A stretch of 64,000 bases of DNA. Source: an uncultured Pelagibacteraceae bacterium. Its GTDB lineage: Bacteria > Pseudomonadota > Alphaproteobacteria > Pelagibacterales > Pelagibacteraceae. Below, in pieces: positions 33,374 to 41,893 of this stretch. Position 1 is the first letter of the stretch. Each line of letters opens with the position of its first letter. A program made the position numbers and the translations under genes. The stretch is from the NCBI GenBank assembly GCA_902547535.1, contig CACCOB010000003.1:1-64000 (forward strand), given 5' to 3'. The notes under the pieces are model-generated. The model saw only the letters and a list, made by a program, of their open reading frames with translations. It was not told the DNA's origin and did not search any database.

Positions 33374-34222
33374 TTAATTAATTAACGATCTTTTGAAACA
33401 CTCAATTGTATTTTTTAAAAGACATGCAATTGTCATAGGTCCAACACCACCAGGAACTGGCGTTAAAGCTTTTGCAACTTTTGAAACTTCTTCAAAATTT
33501 ACATCACCAACTAAGCCATTTTCTGTTTTGTTTATTCCAACATCAATAACTATTGCATCTTTTTTTACCCAATTTCCCTTTATAAGTTCGGGAATTCCAA
33601 CAGCTGCAACTATCACATCTGCCTCTAAGCACTCATGCTGAAGATCTTTAGTCTTCGAATGAGTAATCGTTACTGTACAATCTTCTTGGAGTAAAAGCTG
33701 CGCCATAGCTTTTCCATTTAAATTTGATCTCCCAATCATGACAGCTTTTTTTCCCGTCAAGTTGGGTTCAATTTTTTTTAGTAAATAATAACACCCAAGT
33801 GGTGTACATGGAATTGATCCTTGATATCCAGATGACAAATTACCAACATTCATGGGATGTAGACCATCAACATCTTTATGTGGGGAAATTGTTTCTATTA
33901 CATGTTGTTTATTTATATGCTTGGGTAACGGTAATTGTACTAAAATTCCTGAGACTGTTTCATCCTTATTTAGTTCCTCTATTTTATTTAAAACAGTTTT
34001 CTCATCTACTGTGTCTGGGTATTTTATAACCTCTGATTTCAAACCGACTTGTGTTGCTGATTTTTCTTTATTTCTTACATAAATTTGGCTTGGGGCTAAG
34101 TCCCCAATTAAAATTACTGTAAGACCTGGAACTTTATTATGTTTCTGTTTTAAACTCTCAACTTCTTGTTTTAATTCCTCTCTTAGCTCAGCTGATTGTT
34201 TTTTTCCGTCAATTAAAATCAT
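33374..34222 (-). CDS. folD: Bifunctional methylenetetrahydrofolate dehydrogenase/cyclohydrolase
   Basis: Interconverts 5,10-methylene-, methenyl- and 10-formyl-tetrahydrofolate using NADP, providing one-carbon units for purines and formyl-methionine. The 282-residue protein has the active-site Tyr48 and Lys52 in SQIYVRNKEKSA, the VQLPLPKHI motif, DVDGLHPMN, and the NADP motif GRSNLNGKAMAQLL; it closes with TPVPGGVGPMTIACLLKNT. Length is normal. It is in a minus-strand cluster with yggT, mscS and hem genes. Confidence 0.96.
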   Translation of the reverse strand: MILIDGKKQSAELREELKQEVESLKQKHNKVPGLTVILIGDLAPSQIYVRNKEKSATQVGLKSEVIKYPDTVDEKTVLNKIEELNKDETVSGILVQLPLPKHINKQHVIETISPHKDVDGLHPMNVGNLSSGYQGSIPCTPLGCYYLLKKIEPNLTGKKAVMIGRSNLNGKAMAQLLLQEDCTVTITHSKTKDLQHECLEADVIVAAVGIPELIKGNWVKKDAIVIDVGINKTENGLVGDVNFEEVSKVAKALTPVPGGVGPMTIACLLKNTIECFKRSLIN

Positions 34223-34226
34223 GATA

Positions 34227-34517
34227 TTAAAAAATTAATGGTGCTATGTAGAGCTTCATACACATTTCTATAAACCATATCAACAAAAGAAGAATAATTG
34301 GTGAAATATCAAAGGCACCTAGACTAGGTAAAAAACCCCTGATTTTATTGAGGATTGGATCGGTTAGCTTATAGGTAAATTCTAAAATTGAATAAACAAA
34401 TCTGTTTGATGTATTTAAAACATTAAAAGCTATTAACCAACTAATAACAACGTTGGCTATCACAACATATGAATATAATTTCAAAAGTTGGAGAACTAAA
34501 TAAAATATAGCTATCAT
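34227..34517 (-). CDS. YggT family membrane protein
   Basis: 96-residue inner-membrane protein with two hydrophobic helices. Recognised from the YggT pattern: a first helix ending in VISWLIAFNVLNTSNRFV, then LTDPILNKIRGFLPSLGAFDISPIILLLLIWF. YggT proteins have been linked to osmotic adaptation and to membrane-protein or cell-division machinery. The gene overlaps mscS by 4 bp, an association that fits an osmotic or envelope role, and is 4 bp from folD. Confidence 0.88.
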   Translation of the reverse strand: MIAIFYLVLQLLKLYSYVVIANVVISWLIAFNVLNTSNRFVYSILEFTYKLTDPILNKIRGFLPSLGAFDISPIILLLLIWFIEMCMKLYIAPLIF

Positions 34518-35599
34518 TTCTTTTCTACATAAATAGATGTGCTTGGAAAAGCAAAAGAGGCTTTGTTGCCCTCTACAATTTCTTTAATCTTAATTGCAAG
34601 TCTTTCCTTTACTAATAACATTTCACTCCAACTATTTGTTTTTGTGTAACATCTTACATACATATCTATTGAGCTATCAGAAAATTTATCAACTCTTACT
34701 GATACTCCAACAGCAGTATCATAATCTTCTGAATGATTAATAAAATTCTCTATGTCATTTCGAATAGTTTTTAATTGTTCTACCGTTGAGTCATATTGAA
34801 GAGTTATCGTCCAACTAATTCTCCAATTAGTTATTTGACTTTTATTTATAACAGCATTTTCTGCAAACTGAAAATTGGGGATAATAGCTAAAGATTTATC
34901 AAATTTTCTTATAACAGTTGATCTAAAGCCTATTTTTTCTACTACACCCTCAATTATTCCCTCAACTTCAATCCAATCACCCATCTTAAATCTTTTCTCT
35001 ACAAGAACTAAAATTCCTGAAATCAAATTTTTAAATAAATCTTGCGCTCCTAATGCAACTGCAACACCAAATAAACCTAGTCCAGCTATTATCGGACCAA
35101 TTTTTATTCCCCATAATTCTAAAACTGCTGCAGCACCTAAAATTAAAATTAAAATTTTAAGTGATTTAATGATCCAGCCGATTAGTTCTCGTGTTAAAAT
35201 TTTATCAAAACCACTTAGAATATAAGAGATTGGCTCAATTATTTGATGGATAATCCAAAAAAGTAAAATTGTAATTAAAGTTCTATTTACATTATCTAAA
35301 AATAATCTGGTGTCTTCTGAAAAAGACATATAATAACTTGCAAAAAATACCCCTAAAACAATTGGAAGAAATCTTGCTGGTCCCTCCATTGCCTTAACAA
35401 AAGTATCGTCAAGTTTATTGGTGGTTCTTTTTGAAATTAATTCTAATTTTCTTATTACTAATTTACTAATCAAGCCTCTAAAAACTAGGAATATAAAGAA
35501 TATCCCAAGACCTATTAAGATCTCTATAAAGTTAACACCCAATATTCCTTTTTCCCAAACTGATAGAAAAAGTCCTGTAAAATTATCAAAAACATCCAT
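34514..35599 (-). CDS. MscS-family mechanosensitive channel
   Basis: Small-conductance mechanosensitive channel that releases solutes on hypo-osmotic shock. The 361-residue protein has four or five helices before the pore helix GLGLFGVAVALGAQDLFKNLISGILVLVEKRF, whose Gly/Ala packing pattern is the MscS signature, followed by the beta domain (GDWIEVEGIIEGVVEKIGFRSTVIR) and the C-terminal alpha/beta domain. The two extra N-terminal helices make it slightly larger than E. coli MscS. Coupled to yggT by a 4-bp overlap; hemD lies 2 bp upstream. Confidence 0.92.
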   Translation of the reverse strand: MDVFDNFTGLFLSVWEKGILGVNFIEILIGLGIFFIFLVFRGLISKLVIRKLELISKRTTNKLDDTFVKAMEGPARFLPIVLGVFFASYYMSFSEDTRLFLDNVNRTLITILLFWIIHQIIEPISYILSGFDKILTRELIGWIIKSLKILILILGAAAVLELWGIKIGPIIAGLGLFGVAVALGAQDLFKNLISGILVLVEKRFKMGDWIEVEGIIEGVVEKIGFRSTVIRKFDKSLAIIPNFQFAENAVINKSQITNWRISWTITLQYDSTVEQLKTIRNDIENFINHSEDYDTAVGVSVRVDKFSDSSIDMYVRCYTKTNSWSEMLLVKERLAIKIKEIVEGNKASFAFPSTSIYVEKK

Positions 35600-35601
35600 G
35601 G

Positions 35602-36300
35602 CTAAATTTTATATAGCAAAAACTCTTCTTCACCAGGATTAAATAGAAAAATTTTTTTCCACTTGATCTCATTTAAAATTGATGATGATTTTTCACCCAT
35701 ACACATTAAATTAGTATCCATCCAACTATCTAAAAGTTCATATTTTTTAAGTAAATTTAATAAACTCTTAGCACTATTTTCTGAGTAAACATAAATTATG
35801 TCAGGAATTGACTTTTTTAGTTCTGCTCTGAATTCCTCTTTAATTTCTAGAGTTGAAGAAACTGTATAGTTTATCAATCTTTTTAAAGAATAACCCTCTG
35901 AAATAAGATCTTTATCTAATCTACTGGAAACTACTTCTCCACTTACGTAAAGAAGTGATCCATTTTTTGAATCAAAGTTTTGTAATATTAGTTCTTTTAA
36001 GTTATTTACGTTTCCTTCTGCAGAGATAATATTTTGAAAACCATTTAACTTTGCAACTTTTTCTGTTGCAGAACCAACACAATAACATTCAATTTTTTTA
36101 TCAACTTTAGTTAAATCTAAATTCTTTATCGCATTGGAACTGGTAAATATTACTCCCTTAAATTGGCTATAGTCAGGTTCATCGTATTTTATTGGTTCAA
36201 TTTTTATAACAGGTAAATGAGAAACATTATGCCCCAGAGAACTAAATCTTAAGATTAACTCTTTACTATCTTCTAGCGGCCTTGTTAATAAAATATGCAT
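35602..36300 (-). CDS. hemD: Uroporphyrinogen-III synthase
   Basis: Cyclises hydroxymethylbilane with inversion of ring D to give uroporphyrinogen III for heme. The 232-residue protein is weakly conserved, as in all HemD proteins. Supporting signs are LLTRPLEDSKELILRF at the N-terminus, the FTSSNAIKNL motif, YCVGSATEKVAKLNGF, and YVSGEVVSSRLD. It lies 1 bp after hemC, the enzyme of the preceding step, which is the strongest argument. The length is close to the family norm. Confidence 0.88.
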   Translation of the reverse strand: MHILLTRPLEDSKELILRFSSLGHNVSHLPVIKIEPIKYDEPDYSQFKGVIFTSSNAIKNLDLTKVDKKIECYCVGSATEKVAKLNGFQNIISAEGNVNNLKELILQNFDSKNGSLLYVSGEVVSSRLDKDLISEGYSLKRLINYTVSSTLEIKEEFRAELKKSIPDIIYVYSENSAKSLLNLLKKYELLDSWMDTNLMCMGEKSSSILNEIKWKKIFLFNPGEEEFLLYKI

Positions 36301-36301
36301 T

Positions 36302-37213
36302 CTACCTTTTGTATAATCCTTTTGATTCTGATTTTAATTTTTCTCCAATCTTAATACTTAGATCATTTATCATTTTTTCATTTTCACTTTCGTCAACATA
36401 AAATCTCTGTTTGCCATCAACTGAAAAAAGTTCTGCCTTAATATTTACAATATCTTTGGTAATTTTTGCATAAACACCAACTGCCGTATCACAATCGCCC
36501 TCGAGAATTTTCAAAACATTCCTTTCAGCATTTGCAATCATTCTTGACTGATTATCGTTAATTTTTTCCAATAAATTTATTATTTCTTGATCATTTTCTC
36601 TGCATTGTATTGAAATAATTCCTTGTCCAGCACATGGTATAAGTTCATCTGTATTAAATTCCTGAGTAATCTTATTATCTAATCCCAAAGCCTCAATACC
36701 AGCTTTAGAGAGTAAAATTGCATCGTAATCTCCATTCTCTAACTTTTTAATCCTAGTATCCACGTTGCCTCTAATTAATTTATAATTTAGATCTGATCTA
36801 ATACTTTGGAGTTGATATTCTCTTCTATATGAAGAAGTCCCAATAACTGAATTTGGTTTAAGATCCTGAAACTTGATATTATTATTGCTAATAAATATTT
36901 CATTAGGTGAATTTCTTTTTAAATAAAAATTTGTTATCAAGCCCTCAGTTTCAATTGTCGGCATATCTTTTAAAGCGTGAACTGCTATATCTATTTTATG
37001 ATTAATTAACTCTGTTTCTATTTTTTTTGAAAATAAGCCTTTCCCTCCAATATTTGACAACCTGTCCTTTTGGTTTTCATCTCCACTTGTTACTATTTGT
37101 TTTATTTCTATGTGAGTTGATGAAACTTTTTTAAGAAACTTAGTCACTTTTTCAGTATAAATTTGAGCTAACTTACTTCCTCGAGTACCAATAATAAATT
37201 TATCTCTTTTCAT
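36302..37213 (-). CDS. hemC: Porphobilinogen deaminase (hydroxymethylbilane synthase)
   Basis: Polymerises four porphobilinogens into hydroxymethylbilane on a dipyrromethane primer. The 303-residue protein has IGTRGSKLA at the start, GKGLFSKKIETEL, HALKDMPT with the catalytic Asp, GTSSYRRE, LIRGNVDTRIKKL, and Cys241 in LEGDCDTAVG, the residue that carries the dipyrromethane cofactor (the more usual context is GGC-x-x-P-[IVL]). It is the first gene of the hemC-hemD-mscS-yggT-folD run and is divergent from tsaD across a 54-bp gap. Confidence 0.96.
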   Translation of the reverse strand: MKRDKFIIGTRGSKLAQIYTEKVTKFLKKVSSTHIEIKQIVTSGDENQKDRLSNIGGKGLFSKKIETELINHKIDIAVHALKDMPTIETEGLITNFYLKRNSPNEIFISNNNIKFQDLKPNSVIGTSSYRREYQLQSIRSDLNYKLIRGNVDTRIKKLENGDYDAILLSKAGIEALGLDNKITQEFNTDELIPCAGQGIISIQCRENDQEIINLLEKINDNQSRMIANAERNVLKILEGDCDTAVGVYAKITKDIVNIKAELFSVDGKQRFYVDESENEKMINDLSIKIGEKLKSESKGLYKR

Positions 37214-37267
37214 AATTCTTATTTTTATTACATTCTTATAGTTTAATTGTATTAATTATAAATATTT

Positions 37268-38341
37268 ATGAATGAAAAAAAAATAATTCTAGGAATTGAG
37301 ACAAGTTGCGATGAAACTGCGGTATCAATCATAGAAGAAGATAAAAATGGTAAGATAAAAATATTATCTAACGTAATTTCGAGTCAATTTGATATTCATA
37401 AAGAATTTGGAGGTGTAGTTCCTGAGCTTGCAGCAAGGTCTCATGTTGAAAAAATCGATTTAATTGCAAAAAAAGCAATTAACGAAAGTGGTGTGAATTT
37501 AAATGATGTTTCTGCAATTGCTGCAACAGCTGGCCCGGGTTTAATTGTTTGTCTAACTATTGGATTAAATTTTGGTAAAGCTTTATCTGCAAGCTTAAAT
37601 ATACCTTTTATTGGTGTAAACCATCTTGAAGGACATGCTTTAAGTCCAAGATTAAGCACAAAGTTAGATTTTCCATATTTATTATTGTTAATTTCGGGCG
37701 GTCATACTCAATATCTAAGTGTGAATGGGCTTGGAAAATACAAAAGATTAGGAACAACAATTGATGATGCATTAGGAGAGGCATTTGACAAAACTGCAAA
37801 ACTTTTAGGAATTGAATTTCCAGGAGGACCAAAGTTAGAAAGTTTTGCAAAACAGGGGGATGCGTATAAATTTAAACTTCCTAAACCAATTATAAATAAA
37901 GGAGGATGTAATTTATCGTTTGCAGGTCTTAAAACTGCAATATTAAGGATATCAAGCTCTATAAAATCTAAACAGGAGAAATATGATCTTGCAGCATCTT
38001 TTCAAAAAACAATTGAAGAAATTTTAGAAGTTAAAACTCAGATAGCGTTTGATGAATTTAATAAATTCAGCAAAAAGAAAGGGAAAGCTTTTGTTATCGC
38101 TGGAGGTGTTGCGGCTAATATAGGTATAAGAAAAAAATTAATTAAAGTATGCAAGAGAAATAACTTCAGACCAATTTTCCCTGAACCGGAATTATGTGGA
38201 GATAATGCAGCCATGATAGCACTTGTTGGTCTTGAAAAATATAAAATCAAAAAATTTGATAATTTAGATCTCCCAGCAAGTCCGAGACTCCCACTTGATA
38301 AAAAAGCAAAATTTTTAAAAGGAGCAGGAGTAAGATTATAA
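37268..38341 (+). CDS. tsaD: tRNA N6-adenosine threonylcarbamoyltransferase TsaD
   Basis: Transfers the threonylcarbamoyl group to A37 of ANN-decoding tRNAs (t6A), working with TsaB, TsaE and TsaC. The 357-residue protein has the ASKHA nucleotide-binding fold, GIETSCDET at 9-17, the metal site His119/His123 in VNHLEGHAL, LISGGHTQ, DDALGEAFDKTAKLLG and CGDNAAMIA. It starts a plus-strand run; a lysine-rich microprotein gene begins immediately after its stop. Confidence 0.96.
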   Translation: MNEKKIILGIETSCDETAVSIIEEDKNGKIKILSNVISSQFDIHKEFGGVVPELAARSHVEKIDLIAKKAINESGVNLNDVSAIAATAGPGLIVCLTIGLNFGKALSASLNIPFIGVNHLEGHALSPRLSTKLDFPYLLLLISGGHTQYLSVNGLGKYKRLGTTIDDALGEAFDKTAKLLGIEFPGGPKLESFAKQGDAYKFKLPKPIINKGGCNLSFAGLKTAILRISSSIKSKQEKYDLAASFQKTIEEILEVKTQIAFDEFNKFSKKKGKAFVIAGGVAANIGIRKKLIKVCKRNNFRPIFPEPELCGDNAAMIALVGLEKYKIKKFDNLDLPASPRLPLDKKAKFLKGAGVRL

Positions 38342-38458
38342 ATGTCAAAAAGGTACAGTGGTAAATCATTTAAGGATGCAAGTGTAATGAAAAAAGCTAA
38401 ACTATCCTTAAAGGAAAAAAGAAAACTTAAAAAAGAAAAAAAAAAGAAAAAAAATTAA
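38342..38458 (+). CDS. Lysine-rich 38-residue microprotein
   Basis: A short frame starts at the base after the tsaD stop and ends at the base before the ATG of the EVE-domain gene, so all three would be read as a tight operon. The product begins MSKRYSGKSFKDASVMKKAK and ends in an almost pure Lys/Glu tail; about 19 of 38 residues are lysine, giving a strongly positive, disordered or helical peptide that would bind nucleic acid or ribosomes. The exact packing between two genes is the best evidence that it is translated. I do not recognise the family; conservation has not been tested. Confidence 0.55.
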   Translation: MSKRYSGKSFKDASVMKKAKLSLKEKRKLKKEKKKKKN

Positions 38459-38875
38459 ATGCAATATTGGTTAATGAAATCAGAACCAGATGTATGGTCA
38501 ATTGATCAACAAATCAAAGCTGGAGAAAAAGGTGCTGACTGGGATGGTGTTAGAAATTATCAAGCAGCTAATAATTTAAAAAAAATGCAAAAAGGTGATC
38601 TTTGTTTTTTTTATCATTCTAATATAGGAAAAGAAATTGTTGGCATTGTTGAAGTTATAAAAACTGCATTCATCGATCCAACAGATAAGAAAAAAAGGTT
38701 TGTTGCAGTTAAGGTAAAATTTAAAAAAAAACTTCAAAATCCTGTAACACTTGAAAATATCAAAAAAATTAAGGATTTAAAGAGCTTGTCACTAATTAAA
38801 CAAAGTAGACTTTCGGTTATGCCAGTTGATACTAAAAGCTGGAAAATAATTTTGAACATGGGTAGAATTAAATAA
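38459..38875 (+). CDS. EVE domain protein (thymocyte nuclear protein 1-like)
   Basis: PUA-like EVE domain of 138 residues, a fold that recognises modified bases in DNA or [20 protein letters not shown] at the start, the [21 protein letters not shown] signature, [15 protein letters not shown] and the closing SWKIILNMG are typical of the stand-alone bacterial form. It is a normal length for that form. It directly follows the microprotein gene and is 10 bp from acs. A role in tRNA modification is suggested by its proximity to tsaD; this is inference from context only. Confidence 0.92.
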   Translation: MQYWLMKSEPDVWSIDQQIKAGEKGADWDGVRNYQAANNLKKMQKGDLCFFYHSNIGKEIVGIVEVIKTAFIDPTDKKKRFVAVKVKFKKKLQNPVTLENIKKIKDLKSLSLIKQSRLSVMPVDTKSWKIILNMGRIK

Positions 38876-38885
38876 TAAAAATTTC

Positions 38886-40883
38886 ATGCCTAAGAAAAAA
38901 AAAACAAAAAAAAAAGTTAAAAAAAAGATAGCATCTAAAAAAGCTAAAGAGACTATTTATAAAACGCAAAAAGATTGGATAAGCAAAGCAATTGTTAATA
39001 AGTCACAATATTTAAAAAAATATAATGAATCGATAAAGGATAATGATGAGTTTTGGAAAAAAGAAGGAAAAAGAATAAATTGGATTAAACCTTATAAAAA
39101 AATTAAAGATGTAAAGTACAGTAAAGATGATGTTCATATTAAATGGTTTTATGACGGTACATTAAACGCATCAGCAAATTGTATAGATAGACATTTAAAA
39201 AAGAATGCTGATAAAACTGCAATTATCTGGGTTGGTGATGATCCAAAAGTTCAAAAAAAAATTAGCTACAAGGAATTACATAAAGAAGTTTCCAGAGTTG
39301 CCAATGGTTTAAAAAATTTAGGAGTTCAAAAAGGAGATAGAGTTACAATTTATCTGACTATGATACCTGAGCTTGCATATACAATGCTAGCATGTGCAAG
39401 AATAGGTGCAGTTCACTCAATAATATTTGGTGGTTTTTCTCCAGATAGTATTTCTGGTAGAATTAATGACTGTGAGTCCGATTATGTTATAACTGCAGAT
39501 GAAGGTGTTAGAGGTGGTAAAACAATTCCACTAAAATCTATTACAGATGAAGCGTTACAGAGCTGTCCAAATGTTAAAAAATGTATCGTTATAAAAAGAA
39601 CTGGAACCAAAAAAATAGATTGGTTTAGTGACAGAGATGTCTGGTATCATCATATGACCAAGAAAGTCTCCACAAAATGTGAACCTGAGGAAATGAGTGC
39701 TGAAGATCCTCTATTTATTCTTTACACATCTGGTTCAACTGGAAAACCAAAAGGAGTTCTTCACACAACTGGTGGGTATATGGTTTATGCATCAATGACT
39801 CATCAATATATTTTCAACTATAAATCAAAAGATATTTATTGGTGCACAGCTGATATTGGATGGGTTACTGGACACAGTTATATTATTTATGGTCCACTTG
39901 CTAATGGCGCAACAACAATTATGTTTGAAGGAATACCAACTTATCCTGATACATCAAGATGGTGGCAAATAGTTGATAAGTATAAGGTTAATATTTTCTA
40001 TACAGCTCCTACTGCAATTAGAGCTTTAATGAGAGAAGGTGATAAACCTGTCAAAAAAACCTCTAGAAAAACTCTAAAACTTCTAGGTACCGTTGGTGAA
40101 CCAATAAATCCTGAAGCATGGGAATGGTATTTTAAAACTGTTGGAGATAGTAAATGCCCAATTGTAGATACTTGGTGGCAAACTGAGACGGGTGGAATTT
40201 TAATTAGTCCTCAAACTGGAGCGATAGATTTAAAACCTGGTTCTGCAACTAAACCATTTTATGGGATCAACCCAGAAATACTTGATAAGGATGGTAAGGT
40301 TTTAAAAGGAGAAGCTCAAGGCAGATTGTGCATCGCACAATCATGGCCTGGACAAATGAGAACTGTGTATGGAGACCACCAAAGGTTTATAGATACATAC
40401 TTTTCACAATTTGATGGAAAATATTTTACTGGAGATGGATGTAGAAGAGATAAAGACGGATATTATTGGATCACTGGACGAGTTGACGATGTAATTATTG
40501 TTTCAGGACATAATTTAGGTACTGCAGAAATCGAAAGTGCATTCGTTGCCCATCCGAAAGTAGCAGAAGCAGCGGTAGTTGGTTATCCACATGACATAAA
40601 AGGAAATGGTCTTTATTGTTACGTAACTTTAAATGCAGGAGAAAAAAGCACTCTTGATTTAGAAAGAGATTTAAAGTTATGGGTAAGAAAACAAATTGGT
40701 CCAATAGCAACACCTGATTTAATACAATTTGCTCCTGGACTTCCAAAAACAAGATCTGGTAAAATCATGAGAAGAATTTTAAGAAAAATAGCTGCTAATG
40801 AACATGGTCAACTGGGAGATACAACGACCTTGGCAGATCCTTCTGTTGTCGATAGCTTGGTAGATAATAGAAAAAATGTTTAA
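38886..40883 (+). CDS. acs: Acetyl-CoA synthetase, with lysine-rich N-terminal tail
   Basis: Activates acetate (and possibly propionate) to the CoA thioester via acetyl-AMP. The 665-residue product has the P-loop [15 protein letters not shown] from Tyr280, [28 protein letters not shown] and the regulatory/catalytic Lys626 in [10 protein letters not shown], the site acetylated in many Acs enzymes. The first 21 residues contain 13 lysines ([14 protein letters not shown]...), a tail not normally present on Acs; an internal start is possible but no Met follows before the conserved region. The acetate symporter genes lie 0.7 kb downstream across one convergent gene. Confidence 0.95.
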   Translation: MPKKKKTKKKVKKKIASKKAKETIYKTQKDWISKAIVNKSQYLKKYNESIKDNDEFWKKEGKRINWIKPYKKIKDVKYSKDDVHIKWFYDGTLNASANCIDRHLKKNADKTAIIWVGDDPKVQKKISYKELHKEVSRVANGLKNLGVQKGDRVTIYLTMIPELAYTMLACARIGAVHSIIFGGFSPDSISGRINDCESDYVITADEGVRGGKTIPLKSITDEALQSCPNVKKCIVIKRTGTKKIDWFSDRDVWYHHMTKKVSTKCEPEEMSAEDPLFILYTSGSTGKPKGVLHTTGGYMVYASMTHQYIFNYKSKDIYWCTADIGWVTGHSYIIYGPLANGATTIMFEGIPTYPDTSRWWQIVDKYKVNIFYTAPTAIRALMREGDKPVKKTSRKTLKLLGTVGEPINPEAWEWYFKTVGDSKCPIVDTWWQTETGGILISPQTGAIDLKPGSATKPFYGINPEILDKDGKVLKGEAQGRLCIAQSWPGQMRTVYGDHQRFIDTYFSQFDGKYFTGDGCRRDKDGYYWITGRVDDVIIVSGHNLGTAEIESAFVAHPKVAEAAVVGYPHDIKGNGLYCYVTLNAGEKSTLDLERDLKLWVRKQIGPIATPDLIQFAPGLPKTRSGKIMRRILRKIAANEHGQLGDTTTLADPSVVDSLVDNRKNV

Positions 40884-41506
40884 ATCTTTACACGTTTAGA
40901 AAACTCTTCTTTAATATTATCCCATTTCAATATCATAGAGTTAAGAACAATCTTCCTATCTAAAGTTTTTAATTCATTTGCAATTGGAGCCCAATTATAT
41001 AACGCTAAGGCACTTTCATTAAAGGGTAAAGATTTATAATAATCATCCCATTTTATTTTTTCTAATCTGTTCTTAAAACTTATTCTTGCTTCATCGACAA
41101 TTTCTTTTGGCATTCCATTCTGTAATTCTTTATTAAGAATAGAATTATAAATTTCAGACGACTTACCTGTCTCTTTATAACTATAAAAAACATTTAGGTA
41201 TGAAATTGTGTAAAATGATAAGTCTTGAAGTGAAATTGCATAAACATTCCATTTTGCAGTATTTATTGATTTTAAAAATGTTTCATCATCAAAATGCAAA
41301 ACCCATTTAGTACCCATTCTAGTTTTTAAATAATTATAGAGAGTAACTTGTGATACCCATGCTGATTTCTGCTGAATAAATTCCTCTAGATCCTCGATAT
41401 TTTTAATTTTTTTCTTTGGCAAAATGCCTTTAAACATCGCTAACAAATAAACTTTGAAGTCTTGAAGTTTTATATCCTTCAGATTGAATCTGTATTTAAG
41501 GGCCAT
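40880..41506 (-). CDS. Conserved hypothetical protein linked to acetate genes
   Basis: 208-residue soluble protein without signal peptide. Notable segments are [56 protein letters not shown] and [18 protein letters not shown] recall similar proteins encoded beside DUF4212/acetate symporter genes in other alphaproteobacteria, sometimes labelled esterase without experimental support; I cannot see a serine-hydrolase motif here. It lies between acs (4-bp convergent overlap) and the symporter operon (divergent, 120-bp gap), which suggests a role in acetate uptake or its control. Confidence 0.65.
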   Translation of the reverse strand: MALKYRFNLKDIKLQDFKVYLLAMFKGILPKKKIKNIEDLEEFIQQKSAWVSQVTLYNYLKTRMGTKWVLHFDDETFLKSINTAKWNVYAISLQDLSFYTISYLNVFYSYKETGKSSEIYNSILNKELQNGMPKEIVDEARISFKNRLEKIKWDDYYKSLPFNESALALYNWAPIANELKTLDRKIVLNSMILKWDNIKEEFSKRVKI

Positions 41507-41528
41507 TAATCTAAGTAATATATTGATA

Positions 41529-41610
41529 TATAATGTAAAAATGCCACAATATCGAGTGTTTTTAGGGGTTTAAATAAGTACGATTATCAGTAAGGTTAAT
41601 TCTTTAACCT
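41529..41610 (+). promoter_or_regulatory. Promoter and leader hairpin of the acetate symporter operon
   Basis: TATAAT at 41529-41534 would place the transcript start near 41541, giving a leader of about 85 nt before the DUF4212 gene. The leader contains a perfect 7-bp hairpin AGGTTAA/TTAACCT (41593-41599 with 41604-41610, loop TTCT), immediately before the GGGAGAG ribosome binding site at 41614-41620. The hairpin could hide or present the ribosome binding site, or act as an operator. No convincing -35 is seen. Confidence 0.4.
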
Positions 41611-41626
41611 ATAGGGAGAGAAAAAA

Positions 41627-41893
41627 ATGTCAAAACAAGAACAACACTGGGAAAAAACCAGGGGCTTGCTTTTTATTACATTAGCAATCTGGTTCGTTTT
41701 CTCAATTGGCATCTTTCTTTTCGGAGCCGAAATGCAGGAGTCAAGCATTAGACCATTTGGATATCCTTTAACATATTGGTTTACATGCCAAGGATCACTT
41801 GCAATCTTCGTTATTCTAATTTTCTGGTTTGCAGGTCGACAAGAGAAAATAGATGATGAGTTCGGATTTACTGAAAGAGAGGGTGATCAATGA
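41627..41893 (+). CDS. DUF4212 protein, small subunit of sodium/solute symporter
   Basis: 88-residue membrane protein with two helices (about 12-32 and 52-74), of the DUF4212 / putative solute:sodium symporter small-subunit family, always found before a VC_2705-type symporter. TRGLLFITLAIWFVFSIGIFLFG and YPLTYWFTCQGSLAIFVILIFWFA are recognisable. A strong GGGAGAG ribosome binding site precedes the ATG, unusual in this window where most starts have weak sites, suggesting high expression. It overlaps the large subunit gene by 4 bp (ATGA). Confidence 0.9.
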   Translation: MSKQEQHWEKTRGLLFITLAIWFVFSIGIFLFGAEMQESSIRPFGYPLTYWFTCQGSLAIFVILIFWFAGRQEKIDDEFGFTEREGDQ

